A stretch of 64,000 bases of DNA from Neptunitalea lumnitzerae (GTDB lineage Bacteria; Bacteroidota; Bacteroidia; Flavobacteriales; Flavobacteriaceae). Below are positions 56,173 to 64,000 of this stretch, one piece after another (the stretch's first letter is position 1; each line of letters begins with the position of its first letter). A program made the position numbers and the translations under genes. Where the stretch lies: the NCBI RefSeq assembly GCF_027924185.1, contig NZ_BRVO01000002.1:558001-622000 (forward strand). Reading direction: 5' to 3'. Under the pieces are notes generated by a model. The model did not search any database and had not been told where the DNA came from. It saw nothing but the letters and a program-made list of their open reading frames with translations.

Positions 56173-59100
56173 TTATTTTTTAATTATAAAAATTACATTT
56201 TGTGTAAAAGAAAGTTTGGTTGTACTTCCTCCTTTAAGGATTTCCCCTTTGGTTACTTCTCCTGTTTTTTCGTTGATATAGTATACCCTATATTTTCCTT
56301 TATAATTGGCTAGGTTAACACTAGTTTCTTTAGCTCCGTTACTATATAGTAACTGACTACTTCCTATATTTACCAATTTCCATACAGCGTCTTTAAAAGA
56401 GGTTTCTGTAACAAAATTCATTTTGGAAAGTTCCGTATTAAACATGGGTAAAGTAACTACAGGAATGTTAGGCAACGACCCCTGAGCCATTAATACTGCC
56501 CAACCAAATCTTGGTGCTCCATAAGTAGAATATAGTATCATTTTTTCAGGATATTTCTCTCTATATTCTCGTACAGCTCTATAAACCTGTTCAGCTGTTT
56601 CTTTACCAGTTTTCATTTTACGAGCATGTTGTCTCGGTGCTAAATTAACACCCCCAGCCGGAGCGTACGCTGTTCCATCTTCTTTGTAATACCAATATCT
56701 AATATCAATAAGATCTACGGTCTGCGCTCTTTCTTCATCTGCAAGTATGGCATCCTGAACATCTTTAGTGGCACTTAATCCTATAAGTTGCTTTGTATTA
56801 TTTTCTTTTTTCCATTCCTTGGCTACATCTAACCAAAATTGCAGAAAATGTAACGGCCCGGTATACTCTGCACTAGTTAGTTGTATGACATTACTGTTAC
56901 CCTTAAAAACATCAAAAGAATGTTCTATATATTTTTTATGTAACTCTTTACGATGCACATTGGTAATGTCATAAAACTGTTCCGCCATAAAAATTCTTTT
57001 ATCACCAGCATACGGAGGTGGTTCAGGAAAACCTGTCTGATTTATATTATTAGCGGAACGCCACGGAGAACTAGACCAATGCGCCCCTGCCTCTAATATA
57101 TTATGCTGAAAATACTGCTGATGAACCAATAACTGACCTTCTTTTTCAGCTTCATCCGCATATTGCTGCAACCTGTCCCAATACCAAGTATTGTACTTAG
57201 TAAGATCATATTTACTTAAATGATCCCAAGCTACTTCTTTACCACTTCTAGCAAATGGTTGCTCGTAGAACGGAGCCCAAACATCGGCATCAATTCTTCT
57301 AACACGCTCATGGTCATCCATTCTTCGGTCATACCACAAACCATAATTATGCTCTAATGCTACCATATTGTTTGCTTTTAACCAAGCTACGGTTTCCTCT
57401 ATATTATCTGTAAGCCCTATTCCTCTTCTTTTTGGAACAAAACGGGTAACATGAGGTGTAGATTTACTAACATCATCTTCTCTTAAACTACCACGCCACC
57501 ACATAATACCAAAACTTTTCCCCATGATAAGCTTGCTATTATACGTTAGCCTTCCATTGGTTTGATTAATAGTTAAACCTATTTCACCGTCTTTAGAGCT
57601 ACTACCATTCTTTAATTTTATCTGGTCTACTGACTTAATACCTGCTTTATCAATGTCTATTTTATTAATTTTAGATACTTCAACTATCCATTCAGGTAAA
57701 CTCTGTAATTCATTAACAGCTAAACCAGTAAGCTCTTCCGCTCGTTCTAAGGTAGGACTAGATGATGGCTCTGAACCTATACTTTGTAAATAAGGTTTTA
57801 CAGGAAGTGTATTTAAACGTTTTTCCAGTAGCGCATAAAATAAACTTCTAGGGTTTATATGTCCATTCACATCTTTCCAGTGACCATTACCCGCAAACTG
57901 ACCCCAAACACCAAATGCCCAATTTTGTGAAGTTGGAGGACTATAACACTCTATTTTAGAAGCAGAACTCTCCCAAAATACACTGTTAGCTGCCGTCCAC
58001 CCCGCACCACGACCAGATTGCTCTCTATTGTGGTAAGACAATGCTCCACCATCTATATACGCTATGTCAAATAATACTCCATTTGCCCAACTACCTATTG
58101 CTCCACTATTGCTATAAGGTAAATGAGATTCGCATTGTAAAAACACATTAGGTCCCGTAGTACCAAAACCACCTACTGCAAAATCATTGTAACCAAATTC
58201 AGAGTAACAACGTTGAAATAATGTTTGCTGACCCTCTGTGTAGAATGTTTGTCTTCTAAAGGCTGCTATTTCAGAAATAGGTTCTGTAGCTATACAATCT
58301 TCCACCGTTATTTGTTGAGTAGATTTTAGAAGAGCCACAGCCCCGCCTGCAAAATGTTTAAAATGAACTTGTCTAACCCAAGCATTTTTTACATTTTCCA
58401 TACCTATGGCTTGCCATCTGTGTTCTTCATCTTTCTTATTTTCAGAATCGAACGTAGAATCCATCAAAAGGTTTTCAATTCCTACCTGTTCAATTCTACC
58501 ATTCCAAGTCATTAAATTAACGGTACTTTTTCCAAAAGTTTCATCTAATACCTCAGTTAAAGGAGCATTAAAACTAATAGTGTTTCCTGAAATTTCAGAA
58601 ATGGTTCTATACCACTCCATATTCCAATTGCCCTCTTTCCAGCCAATCCAGTCTGTTTCACCTCCAAATGCTTCCATCTTCAGTTGCTTAATCCATGCTT
58701 TGGTTAACGGACGCATTATTCTTATTTCAGATCCAACGGTAAAATCTTTAGTATTTTCTACCATTATCTTAGTAGCGCCTAAAGGTGTATACCCATTGGT
58801 AACATCTTTCTTATCTCCAAATTTTATATCATTGGTACCCAAAACTCTAATTACAGCTTCTCTTTTGACACCTGTACCTAGTAACGTTGTACCATTTGTT
58901 TGTGTTCCGCTACCTCTTAAAACTATACCAGACGTTTTAATGTACAAGGTTCCACTAACTTTAAAAATACCCCTATCTAATAGTATGGCACCTCTAAACC
59001 CAGAAGCATCTGGTTTTAGACCACCTACATAATCTATAGCCTTTTGTATCGTTTCCGTAGCATCTCCCTCCATTGAAGGAACAAAAATTTGTGCTGGTAT

Positions 59101-59298
59101 AAACGGTATTGATTGTTCTGAAGCCTCATAGCCTGCATAAGAGAAATCTGGAATTGTATTTCCTAAACTATCAGCAACCATAATTATTCCGCTAGCTTCT
59201 CTAAGAATATCAGGGTATTGTTGAGCATTCATATACGTAGCAAAAAGTATACTCATTAAGCTCCAAACTATATTATATTTTTTTACAACTGAATACAT
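56173..59298 (-). CDS. Beta-helix plus TIM-barrel-like fusion (DUF6298-type candidate)
   Basis: This 1041-residue protein has a signal peptide ending MNAQQ. Residues about 75-480 have the pattern of a pectate-lyase-like right-handed beta-helix (ATETIQKAIDYVGG, GAILLDRGIFKVSGTLYI, GIVLRGSGTQTNGTTLLGTG, ITVEDCIAT). After a linker, residues about 590-1000 read like a TIM barrel (NYGLWYDRRMDDHERVRR, IFMAEQFYDITNVHRKEL, IQLTSAEYTGPLHFLQFW, IDIRYWYY). A short beta tail ends the chain. I do not know a proven activity; similar two-part proteins occur in pectin loci. Two catalytic modules on one chain would suit sequential attack on backbone and side chain. It lies 26 bases after the PL1 gene's stop. 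Confidence 0.7.
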   Translation of the reverse strand: MYSVVKKYNIVWSLMSILFATYMNAQQYPDILREASGIIMVADSLGNTIPDFSYAGYEASEQSIPFIPAQIFVPSMEGDATETIQKAIDYVGGLKPDASGFRGAILLDRGIFKVSGTLYIKTSGIVLRGSGTQTNGTTLLGTGVKREAVIRVLGTNDIKFGDKKDVTNGYTPLGATKIMVENTKDFTVGSEIRIMRPLTKAWIKQLKMEAFGGETDWIGWKEGNWNMEWYRTISEISGNTISFNAPLTEVLDETFGKSTVNLMTWNGRIEQVGIENLLMDSTFDSENKKDEEHRWQAIGMENVKNAWVRQVHFKHFAGGAVALLKSTQQITVEDCIATEPISEIAAFRRQTFYTEGQQTLFQRCYSEFGYNDFAVGGFGTTGPNVFLQCESHLPYSNSGAIGSWANGVLFDIAYIDGGALSYHNREQSGRGAGWTAANSVFWESSASKIECYSPPTSQNWAFGVWGQFAGNGHWKDVNGHINPRSLFYALLEKRLNTLPVKPYLQSIGSEPSSSPTLERAEELTGLAVNELQSLPEWIVEVSKINKIDIDKAGIKSVDQIKLKNGSSSKDGEIGLTINQTNGRLTYNSKLIMGKSFGIMWWRGSLREDDVSKSTPHVTRFVPKRRGIGLTDNIEETVAWLKANNMVALEHNYGLWYDRRMDDHERVRRIDADVWAPFYEQPFARSGKEVAWDHLSKYDLTKYNTWYWDRLQQYADEAEKEGQLLVHQQYFQHNILEAGAHWSSSPWRSANNINQTGFPEPPPYAGDKRIFMAEQFYDITNVHRKELHKKYIEHSFDVFKGNSNVIQLTSAEYTGPLHFLQFWLDVAKEWKKENNTKQLIGLSATKDVQDAILADEERAQTVDLIDIRYWYYKEDGTAYAPAGGVNLAPRQHARKMKTGKETAEQVYRAVREYREKYPEKMILYSTYGAPRFGWAVLMAQGSLPNIPVVTLPMFNTELSKMNFVTETSFKDAVWKLVNIGSSQLLYSNGAKETSVNLANYKGKYRVYYINEKTGEVTKGEILKGGSTTKLSFTQNVIFIIKK

Positions 59299-59324
59299 TC
59301 TAATATTGGAATTATCTTTATTTA

Positions 59325-61034
59325 TTATTGCAATAAACGACCCCCTGAAATTTTGCTTAAGGTATCTACATTATTAGTCATGTTTGTCCAATCTATTCTA
59401 TCTGTCGGATCTATACCATTAAAGTATTTCTCTATATTGGTATATCCATCTCCATTTAAATCTTTATTAGCATCAGACGAATCATAAGGGTTTAATCCAT
59501 ATTTTTTCTCCCATCTATCAGGTATTCCATCATTATCAGAATCTTTATAAGGTTTTCCCTTATAATCAGGATAACCACCTACCTGTTCAGGACTTACAAT
59601 AATTCCCTTTTTATAAGCATCAACAGGCAATCTTCTGTGGATAAATTCACCTCCAATAGTCATCTCCATACCATCTTTGGTATCAATTTTTCCAGTTTTA
59701 ACCTGCTTTATAATTCTTTCGTCTACTTCATCTCTCTTAGGAACGTTGGCTCCCACGTTTTCCAAAACAAAACTGTAAGCCTCATTGGCTTCCATAATTG
59801 TCAAATAAGGCATTGTAAAAGGTTTTTCCTGCTTTATATAGTCAAAATAGGACTTAGCTTCTTCTAAGGACATACTTTCTAATTGCACTCCTCCGTTCCA
59901 GTTATCCGCGGTGACTTCCGGAGCACCTTCTACATAGTTACCGGACACATACGCTCTTCCAAATCTTTTAGGTTTTAACCACCCCATTTCAGGTTTAAGA
60001 ATTCTATAACGTATGGGCTTATCTGTTGGAGTTATAGGTCCTGGTTTAAAATAGTTATTTATAATATTAAACATAGAGCGGAAGTCTCCACCATCCAATG
60101 AGCGGTTCCACCAATTGAACAAAACATTGTTCACAAAGTTGAAATCTCCATACATTCCTATAGATGGATTTCTAGAAATATTATCGGCCCATAGGTTTCT
60201 TATAAAAGTACTATTTAAACCTCCTATAGTACTACCAAAAGCATGGTTATAGGTATCTAAGCCTTCTGAGGAAATGGTATTTTGAATGGTAATATTTGCT
60301 GTTGGAAGTTTCTGTACTGGAGTTTTCTCATTCGGTGAAAACATATTTCTGTACATCGACATGTTTTCATCTAATCCCCAACTAACAGAACAATGATCTA
60401 TGATAATATTTCCCATTGGGTCTCCACCCAAAGCATCATCTCTTCTAGTAACATCTGTTGCACCTCTTCTAAAACGCATATGTCTAATAATAACATCATG
60501 AGTATCAATTTTAAAAGATTCTCCGGCAACACAAATACCATCACCAGGAGCAGTTTGTCCAGCAATGGTAACATAAGGAGCTCTAATACTAATAGGATTT
60601 TCTAATTGAATAATGCCAGCTACATTAAATACAATGGTTCTAGCACCTACTGCTTCACAGGCCTCTCTTAGAGTACCTTTACCACTATCTGCTAAACTAG
60701 TAACTACAAAAATTTTACCTCCACGTCCGCCAGGAGTAAAAGCCCCTCCACCTTCGGCTCCAGGAAATGCCGGTATATCGGCCTTTATAAAATCGTTAGG
60801 ATATGAAGCCCAGGGTAAATAAGGACGACCATGTTTTCCTTCTTCTTCAATTATAGCATAATTTTCTTCCCATATTTTTTGCAATCTCTCTTCTTCTTTA
60901 GCCATACGAGCATCTGTTTTATCCTGTAACTCTTTAGGAATTTCAGGATACTGAGCAAATCCTTTTGCTAAAGTCAAAAACAAAAAAAATAAAACTGTGT
61001 ATTTTAAGTGGTAACGGGTGCGGGTGGTAATCAT
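59325..61034 (-). CDS. PL1-family pectate lyase-like protein with TSP3/EF-hand tail (second in operon)
   Basis: This 569-residue secreted protein (signal ends GFAQ) has a charged N-terminal helix, then a right-handed beta-helix with PL1 motifs. These include FPGAEGGGAFTPGGRGG (91-107), TLREACEAVGARTIVFNVAG, YVTIAGQTAPGDGIC, FRRGATDVTRRDDALGG and the Ca-site region NIIIDHCSVSWGLDENMSMY. Arg288 in SRNPS sits where the catalytic Arg of PL1 is expected, although the second Arg of the usual RxPxxR is absent. The C-terminus (about 498-540, DSDNDGIPDRWEKKYGLNP) is a calcium-binding TSP3/EF-hand-like repeat. It should cleave galacturonan by elimination. A close paralogue lies at 61828-63531, with a DUF3826-like gene between. 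Confidence 0.88.
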   Translation of the reverse strand: MITTRTRYHLKYTVLFFLFLTLAKGFAQYPEIPKELQDKTDARMAKEEERLQKIWEENYAIIEEEGKHGRPYLPWASYPNDFIKADIPAFPGAEGGGAFTPGGRGGKIFVVTSLADSGKGTLREACEAVGARTIVFNVAGIIQLENPISIRAPYVTIAGQTAPGDGICVAGESFKIDTHDVIIRHMRFRRGATDVTRRDDALGGDPMGNIIIDHCSVSWGLDENMSMYRNMFSPNEKTPVQKLPTANITIQNTISSEGLDTYNHAFGSTIGGLNSTFIRNLWADNISRNPSIGMYGDFNFVNNVLFNWWNRSLDGGDFRSMFNIINNYFKPGPITPTDKPIRYRILKPEMGWLKPKRFGRAYVSGNYVEGAPEVTADNWNGGVQLESMSLEEAKSYFDYIKQEKPFTMPYLTIMEANEAYSFVLENVGANVPKRDEVDERIIKQVKTGKIDTKDGMEMTIGGEFIHRRLPVDAYKKGIIVSPEQVGGYPDYKGKPYKDSDNDGIPDRWEKKYGLNPYDSSDANKDLNGDGYTNIEKYFNGIDPTDRIDWTNMTNNVDTLSKISGGRLLQ

Positions 61035-61061
61035 TTTTGTTAGTTAGTTAAATTGTTCAAT

Positions 61062-61736
61062 TTATTCTTTATTTTCTTTCTTCCTTGCTTCTAGTCTCTT
61101 ATGCCACTCTTCACTTTCTTTATTCAAATCATAACCTTGAGCAGAAAGGTAATTATTAATTTTGCCTTTATACTTACCAAACCAAGCATGTTTTTCTTTA
61201 GAAGAACCTCCATCCATTGCATGTTCACGAGCTTCTTTTAAATAACTATAAATAGTATCTTTTTGTTCTTGAGTCAGGTTAGGAAGCATATCTTGAAAAG
61301 CAACATACGTTTTTGGCATTACACCATATGTCATTCCGTCTTTTACGTCACTTACCCCCTTTTCGTCTAGGTATTTTTCTAATTCTTTAATATAAGTTTT
61401 ATGAAGACTATCTGTTTTTTTAACTGCTACATTTTTAATTTTCTCAATTTTCTTATCCTTTTTTTCCTTAGATAAATCAGAATTTTTAACAGCTTCAATT
61501 TGAACTTCTTTTTCTTCTTGAATCTTACTTAAATTTTGATACTGTTTTGCAATAGCGCTAACAACCGCTTGTTTATCTACTGAAGCCGATAGCTCCATGT
61601 TATCAACTATTTTGGCAGCTCTATTCTCTGTAACTTTAACATATTCAGGGTCTGCATACTGCTGAGCATTTATACTAGCACAACCCAACAAACAATAAGT
61701 TATAGCTATTCCTAATTTTATCTTTATACTTTTCAT
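61062..61736 (-). CDS. DUF3826-like secreted helical protein
   Basis: This 224-residue protein has a signal peptide ending with ASINAQQ. The mature chain is highly charged and helical: RAAKIVDNMELSASVDKQAV, a Lys/Glu-rich coiled-coil-like stretch at about 65-120, GVMPKTYVAFQDMLPNLTQEQ, and a C-terminal KHAWFGKYKGKINNYLSAQGYD. It fits the DUF3826 group, which often accompanies pectate lyases in Bacteroidota and has no settled function. It sits between the two PL1 genes, 27 bases before the second and 91 bases after the first. That 91-base gap contains a strong terminator hairpin, so expression should be lower than that of the first PL1. A role in binding or stabilising the lyases is only a guess. 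Confidence 0.72.
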   Translation of the reverse strand: MKSIKIKLGIAITYCLLGCASINAQQYADPEYVKVTENRAAKIVDNMELSASVDKQAVVSAIAKQYQNLSKIQEEKEVQIEAVKNSDLSKEKKDKKIEKIKNVAVKKTDSLHKTYIKELEKYLDEKGVSDVKDGMTYGVMPKTYVAFQDMLPNLTQEQKDTIYSYLKEAREHAMDGGSSKEKHAWFGKYKGKINNYLSAQGYDLNKESEEWHKRLEARKKENKE

Positions 61737-61768
61737 AACTAAGTAATGTTTATCTTAAATTTTAAAAA

Positions 61769-61803
61769 AACATTCTTACGTCAATTTTAGACGTAAGAAT
61801 GTT
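61769..61803 (-). terminator. Intrinsic terminator/attenuator inside the PUL operon
   Basis: Bases 61769-61782 are the exact reverse complement of 61790-61803, giving a 14-base-pair stem with a 7-base loop. On the minus strand the stem runs into seven T residues (61770-61764), so it is directional for this operon. It lies 25 bases after the first PL1 stop and 33 bases before the DUF3826-like start. Downstream genes continue on the same strand with no clear new promoter in the gap, which suggests partial read-through rather than a true operon end. Confidence 0.88.
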
Positions 61804-61827
61804 AAGGCACATTATATTAATCCTAGG

Positions 61828-63531
61828 TTATTGAATTAATTTTTCTTTTAAAGTATCATTGTTATTAGAAAGGTTTTTCCAATCAACAAATTGATTAGGA
61901 TCTGTTCCGTTAAGATATTCCTCTATATTAGTATATCCATCTTTATCAGCATCTTGAATAGCATCGGAAGCATCTTTCGGATTCAAACCATTTTTCTTTT
62001 CCCATTTATCAGGCATACCATCATTATCAGTATCTTTATAAGATTTCCCTTTGTATTCAGGGTACCCTCCTACCTGCTTAATATCTGTAATAATTCCTCC
62101 TTTATACGAGTCTTTTGGCAATCTTCTGTGCTTAAATTGGTAAAAATCATCTGCATTTAATCCTTTTGCATATTCTGCTTTACCATTTTTTACAGTTCTT
62201 ACTATTCTACTATCTACTTCATCTCTTATTGGTAACGTAGCTCCTACGTGATCCAATACATAGGTATATGATTCTTCAGCTGTCATGAATGGATGTAACC
62301 AAGGCATTGGCATAGGCGTTTCTGTTTTCATATATTGAAAATATGCCTGAGCTTTATCATAACTTATTAATTCACCATCTTTTCCTTCTATCTGAACACC
62401 ACCTGCCCAATTGTCTTTTGTTACTTTAGGATAACCATCTACATAATTACCTGAAACATATGCACGACCAAAAACTACCGTATCTAATTTACTTCTACCA
62501 GATTCTGGTTTTAGTATACGATAACCAACAGGTCTGTCTTTAGGTGTAAGTGGTCCTGGCTTAAAGTAATTATTTACTATGTTATATTTTGCAGTATAAT
62601 CTCCACCATCTATAGAGCGGTGTACCCAATTGTAGACCACATTATTAGCAAAATTAAAAATACCATTCCATCCAATAGAAGGATTTCTACCGGCATTACT
62701 TGCCCACATATTTCTAACAAAAGAACAGTTTTCACCTCCTAATGTACTTCCAAATGCATGGTTATAAGTATCTAAAGCTTCCCCAAAAAGACTATTTTGT
62801 ATCGTAATATTTACCGTTGGTTTTTTCTCGTCTTTATATCCTTCTCCTGGGCTGTACATATGACGATAAATAGACATATTTTCATCTAATCCCCAAGTAG
62901 CAGAAACGTGATCAATAATAATATTACCAACAGGATTACCTCCAATAGCATCATCTCTTCTGCCAACAAAAGTATCACCTCTTCTAAATCGCATATGTCT
63001 AATTACAACATCATGCGTATCAATCCAAACGGTTTCTCCAGCAACACATATTCCATCACCTGGAGCAGTCTGCCCAGCAATAGTTACGTAGGGTGCTCTA
63101 ATTATAAGCGGAGTAGTAAGTTTTATAATACCTGAAACATTGAAAACAATAATTCTAGCTCCCCCTTTTTCACAAGCTTCACGAAGTGTACCAGGCCCAC
63201 GGTCTTCTAAACTGGTTACCGTATAAACCTTGCCTCCTCTACCGCCAAAGGTATACATACCACCACCTTCAGCTCCTGGAAATGCAGGTATTTCTGCTTG
63301 CGGTAAATCAGTTGGCCTATATGCCCATGGAATATATGGCTTACCTTCTTTAGCCTCTTTGTCTACTATTTTACTAGCTTCAATCCAAGCCTCATCAGAT
63401 AATCTGTACGCCTCTTCTTTAATAGCTTTTTCTCTTTCTTTGTCTTCTTCAGTTAATTTGGGATACTGAGCCAGTACACTACTACTAACCAATAGTACCA
63501 AAACTGATAATAAGTGAGCTTTTTTAATCAT
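61828..63531 (-). CDS. PL1-family pectate lyase-like protein with TSP3/EF-hand tail (first in operon)
   Basis: This 567-residue secreted protein (signal ends VLAQ) is a close paralogue of the lyase at 59325-61034. The beta-helix carries FPGAEGGGMYTFGGRGG, TLREACEKGGARIIVFNVSG, YVTIAGQTAPGDGIC, RRGDTFVGRRDDAIGG and IIIDHVSATWGLDENMS. The position of the expected catalytic Arg is again RNPSIG. The tail has DTDNDGMPDKWEKKNGLNP and DADKDGYTNIEEYLNG, a TSP3/EF-hand-like calcium repeat. It is the first enzyme gene after susD (39 bases apart) and precedes the internal terminator. It should therefore be expressed at about the level of the uptake pair, as expected for a surface endo-lyase that starts polymer breakdown. 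Confidence 0.88.
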   Translation of the reverse strand: MIKKAHLLSVLVLLVSSSVLAQYPKLTEEDKEREKAIKEEAYRLSDEAWIEASKIVDKEAKEGKPYIPWAYRPTDLPQAEIPAFPGAEGGGMYTFGGRGGKVYTVTSLEDRGPGTLREACEKGGARIIVFNVSGIIKLTTPLIIRAPYVTIAGQTAPGDGICVAGETVWIDTHDVVIRHMRFRRGDTFVGRRDDAIGGNPVGNIIIDHVSATWGLDENMSIYRHMYSPGEGYKDEKKPTVNITIQNSLFGEALDTYNHAFGSTLGGENCSFVRNMWASNAGRNPSIGWNGIFNFANNVVYNWVHRSIDGGDYTAKYNIVNNYFKPGPLTPKDRPVGYRILKPESGRSKLDTVVFGRAYVSGNYVDGYPKVTKDNWAGGVQIEGKDGELISYDKAQAYFQYMKTETPMPMPWLHPFMTAEESYTYVLDHVGATLPIRDEVDSRIVRTVKNGKAEYAKGLNADDFYQFKHRRLPKDSYKGGIITDIKQVGGYPEYKGKSYKDTDNDGMPDKWEKKNGLNPKDASDAIQDADKDGYTNIEEYLNGTDPNQFVDWKNLSNNNDTLKEKLIQ

Positions 63532-63570
63532 TTTTAATATTATATCGTATTTGTAATTCTATCCTTCTTA

Positions 63571-64000
63571 TTAATCTAGCGGGTCAAAAGAGCCCCCCCA
63601 ACCAACGGTTTGTTCAAGATATGGTGATGCATCTAAAATATTTTGATGAATCCCAAAGAAATAATATTCTTCATACCAAGTAAATGTCCAGTTTCCATTC
63701 GTAGGATCTAAATCATCCTTTTCAATTACTTCAAAATAATTATCATATAAATAATCTACATATTCATCATAAGTAGTAATTCCTGCAGGATAACTATCAG
63801 GATTTCTATCTATTAAAGGGGTTACCAAATTTTCATTAGGTAAAAGCGGATCTTCATCCCCTATATAGTTATTACCACTATCTTTAACAACAATGTAATA
63901 CCCTGTTCTACGTGTATTATTTAAGGGTGTAACACCTAATCTAGAAACAGTTCCATAGGTATCATCAAATAGCATCCATCTTCTTAAATCCCAAAATCTT
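63571..64000 (-). CDS. SusD/RagB-family protein, C-terminal end only
   Basis: The stop is at 63571 and the frame is open to the right edge, so only about 143 C-terminal residues are visible. The first codons inside the window read RFWDLRRWMLFDD, the conserved SusD segment, which shows that the true start lies well outside; the internal Met at 63975 is not the start. The chain ends TVGWGGSFDPLD, typical of the family's last residues (GW...FDPL). This is the surface glycan-binding lipoprotein of the right-hand PUL, and its susC partner should lie just beyond 64000. It differs from the SusD of the left PUL, so the two loci recognise different glycans. Confidence 0.9.
   Translation of the reverse strand, partial: RFWDLRRWMLFDDTYGTVSRLGVTPLNNTRRTGYYIVVKDSGNNYIGDEDPLLPNENLVTPLIDRNPDSYPAGITTYDEYVDYLYDNYFEVIEKDDLDPTNGNWTFTWYEEYYFFGIHQNILDASPYLEQTVGWGGSFDPLD

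Noticed and set aside
58406-59032. Plus-strand frame of 208 codons opposite the beta-helix fusion gene
   Set aside because: It lies wholly antisense to a well-supported gene, has no recognisable domain, and is probably a by-product of codon choice in the opposite strand.

Overview
The window looks like a chromosome segment of an AT-rich Bacteroidota, most likely a member of the Flavobacteriaceae. Supporting signs are two SusC/SusD-type loci, a hybrid two-component regulator (HTCS), a giant protein with a type IX secretion (T9SS) C-terminal signal, many lipoprotein signal peptides, and promoter-like boxes of the TAnnTTTG kind. I see no rRNA, tRNA, CRISPR array or insertion sequence.

Region 1 (1-10980) is a polysaccharide utilisation locus (PUL). 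On the minus strand, in transcription order, it holds susC (3650-6658), susD (2109-3638), a hairpin (2062-2098), a clan GH-A hydrolase (870-2042) and a GH43-like propeller enzyme cut off by the left edge (1-865). The HTCS regulator (7024-10980) is divergent from susC across a 365-base intergenic region. Downstream of it lies a decayed AraC regulator (about 11011-11289).

Region 2 (11582-29954, plus strand) is unrelated to sugar uptake. A TPR sensor histidine kinase and a LuxR-type response regulator precede a four-gene set: a small beta-rich protein, a phage tail-collar-domain protein, a 4598-residue T9SS surface protein and an outer-membrane beta-barrel protein. The set ends at a strong bidirectional terminator. 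The giant protein has four beta-helix cassettes in an A-B-B-A order, then 27 tandem HYR-like repeats of about 75 residues. A perfect palindrome (14170-14187) lies about 44 bases before the predicted start of the set and is a candidate operator. This kinase/regulator/collar/adhesin/barrel unit is the best candidate in the window for an undescribed system.

Region 3 (30076-64000, minus strand) is one long PUL operon entering from the right edge, with genes mostly 0-40 bases apart and several stop/start overlaps. In transcription order it holds the C-terminal end of a SusD protein, PL1 lyase, a directional intrinsic terminator or attenuator (61769-61803), a DUF3826-like protein, PL1 lyase, a beta-helix/TIM-barrel fusion, a GH140-type enzyme, a GH43-like propeller, a second propeller protein, GH78, an alpha/beta-hydrolase esterase, GH95, an (alpha/alpha)6 hydrolase, GH78, a sialidase-fold propeller, a Tat-exported TIM-barrel isomerase-like protein, a GH67/GH115-related hydrolase and two GH2 enzymes. 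The combination of PL1, GH140, GH78, GH95, GH2 and esterase resembles the machinery known for rhamnogalacturonan II (RG-II) in Bacteroides thetaiotaomicron. Pectin, and RG-II in particular, is therefore the best substrate guess. That is inference from gene content; no enzyme specificity can be read from the sequence alone.
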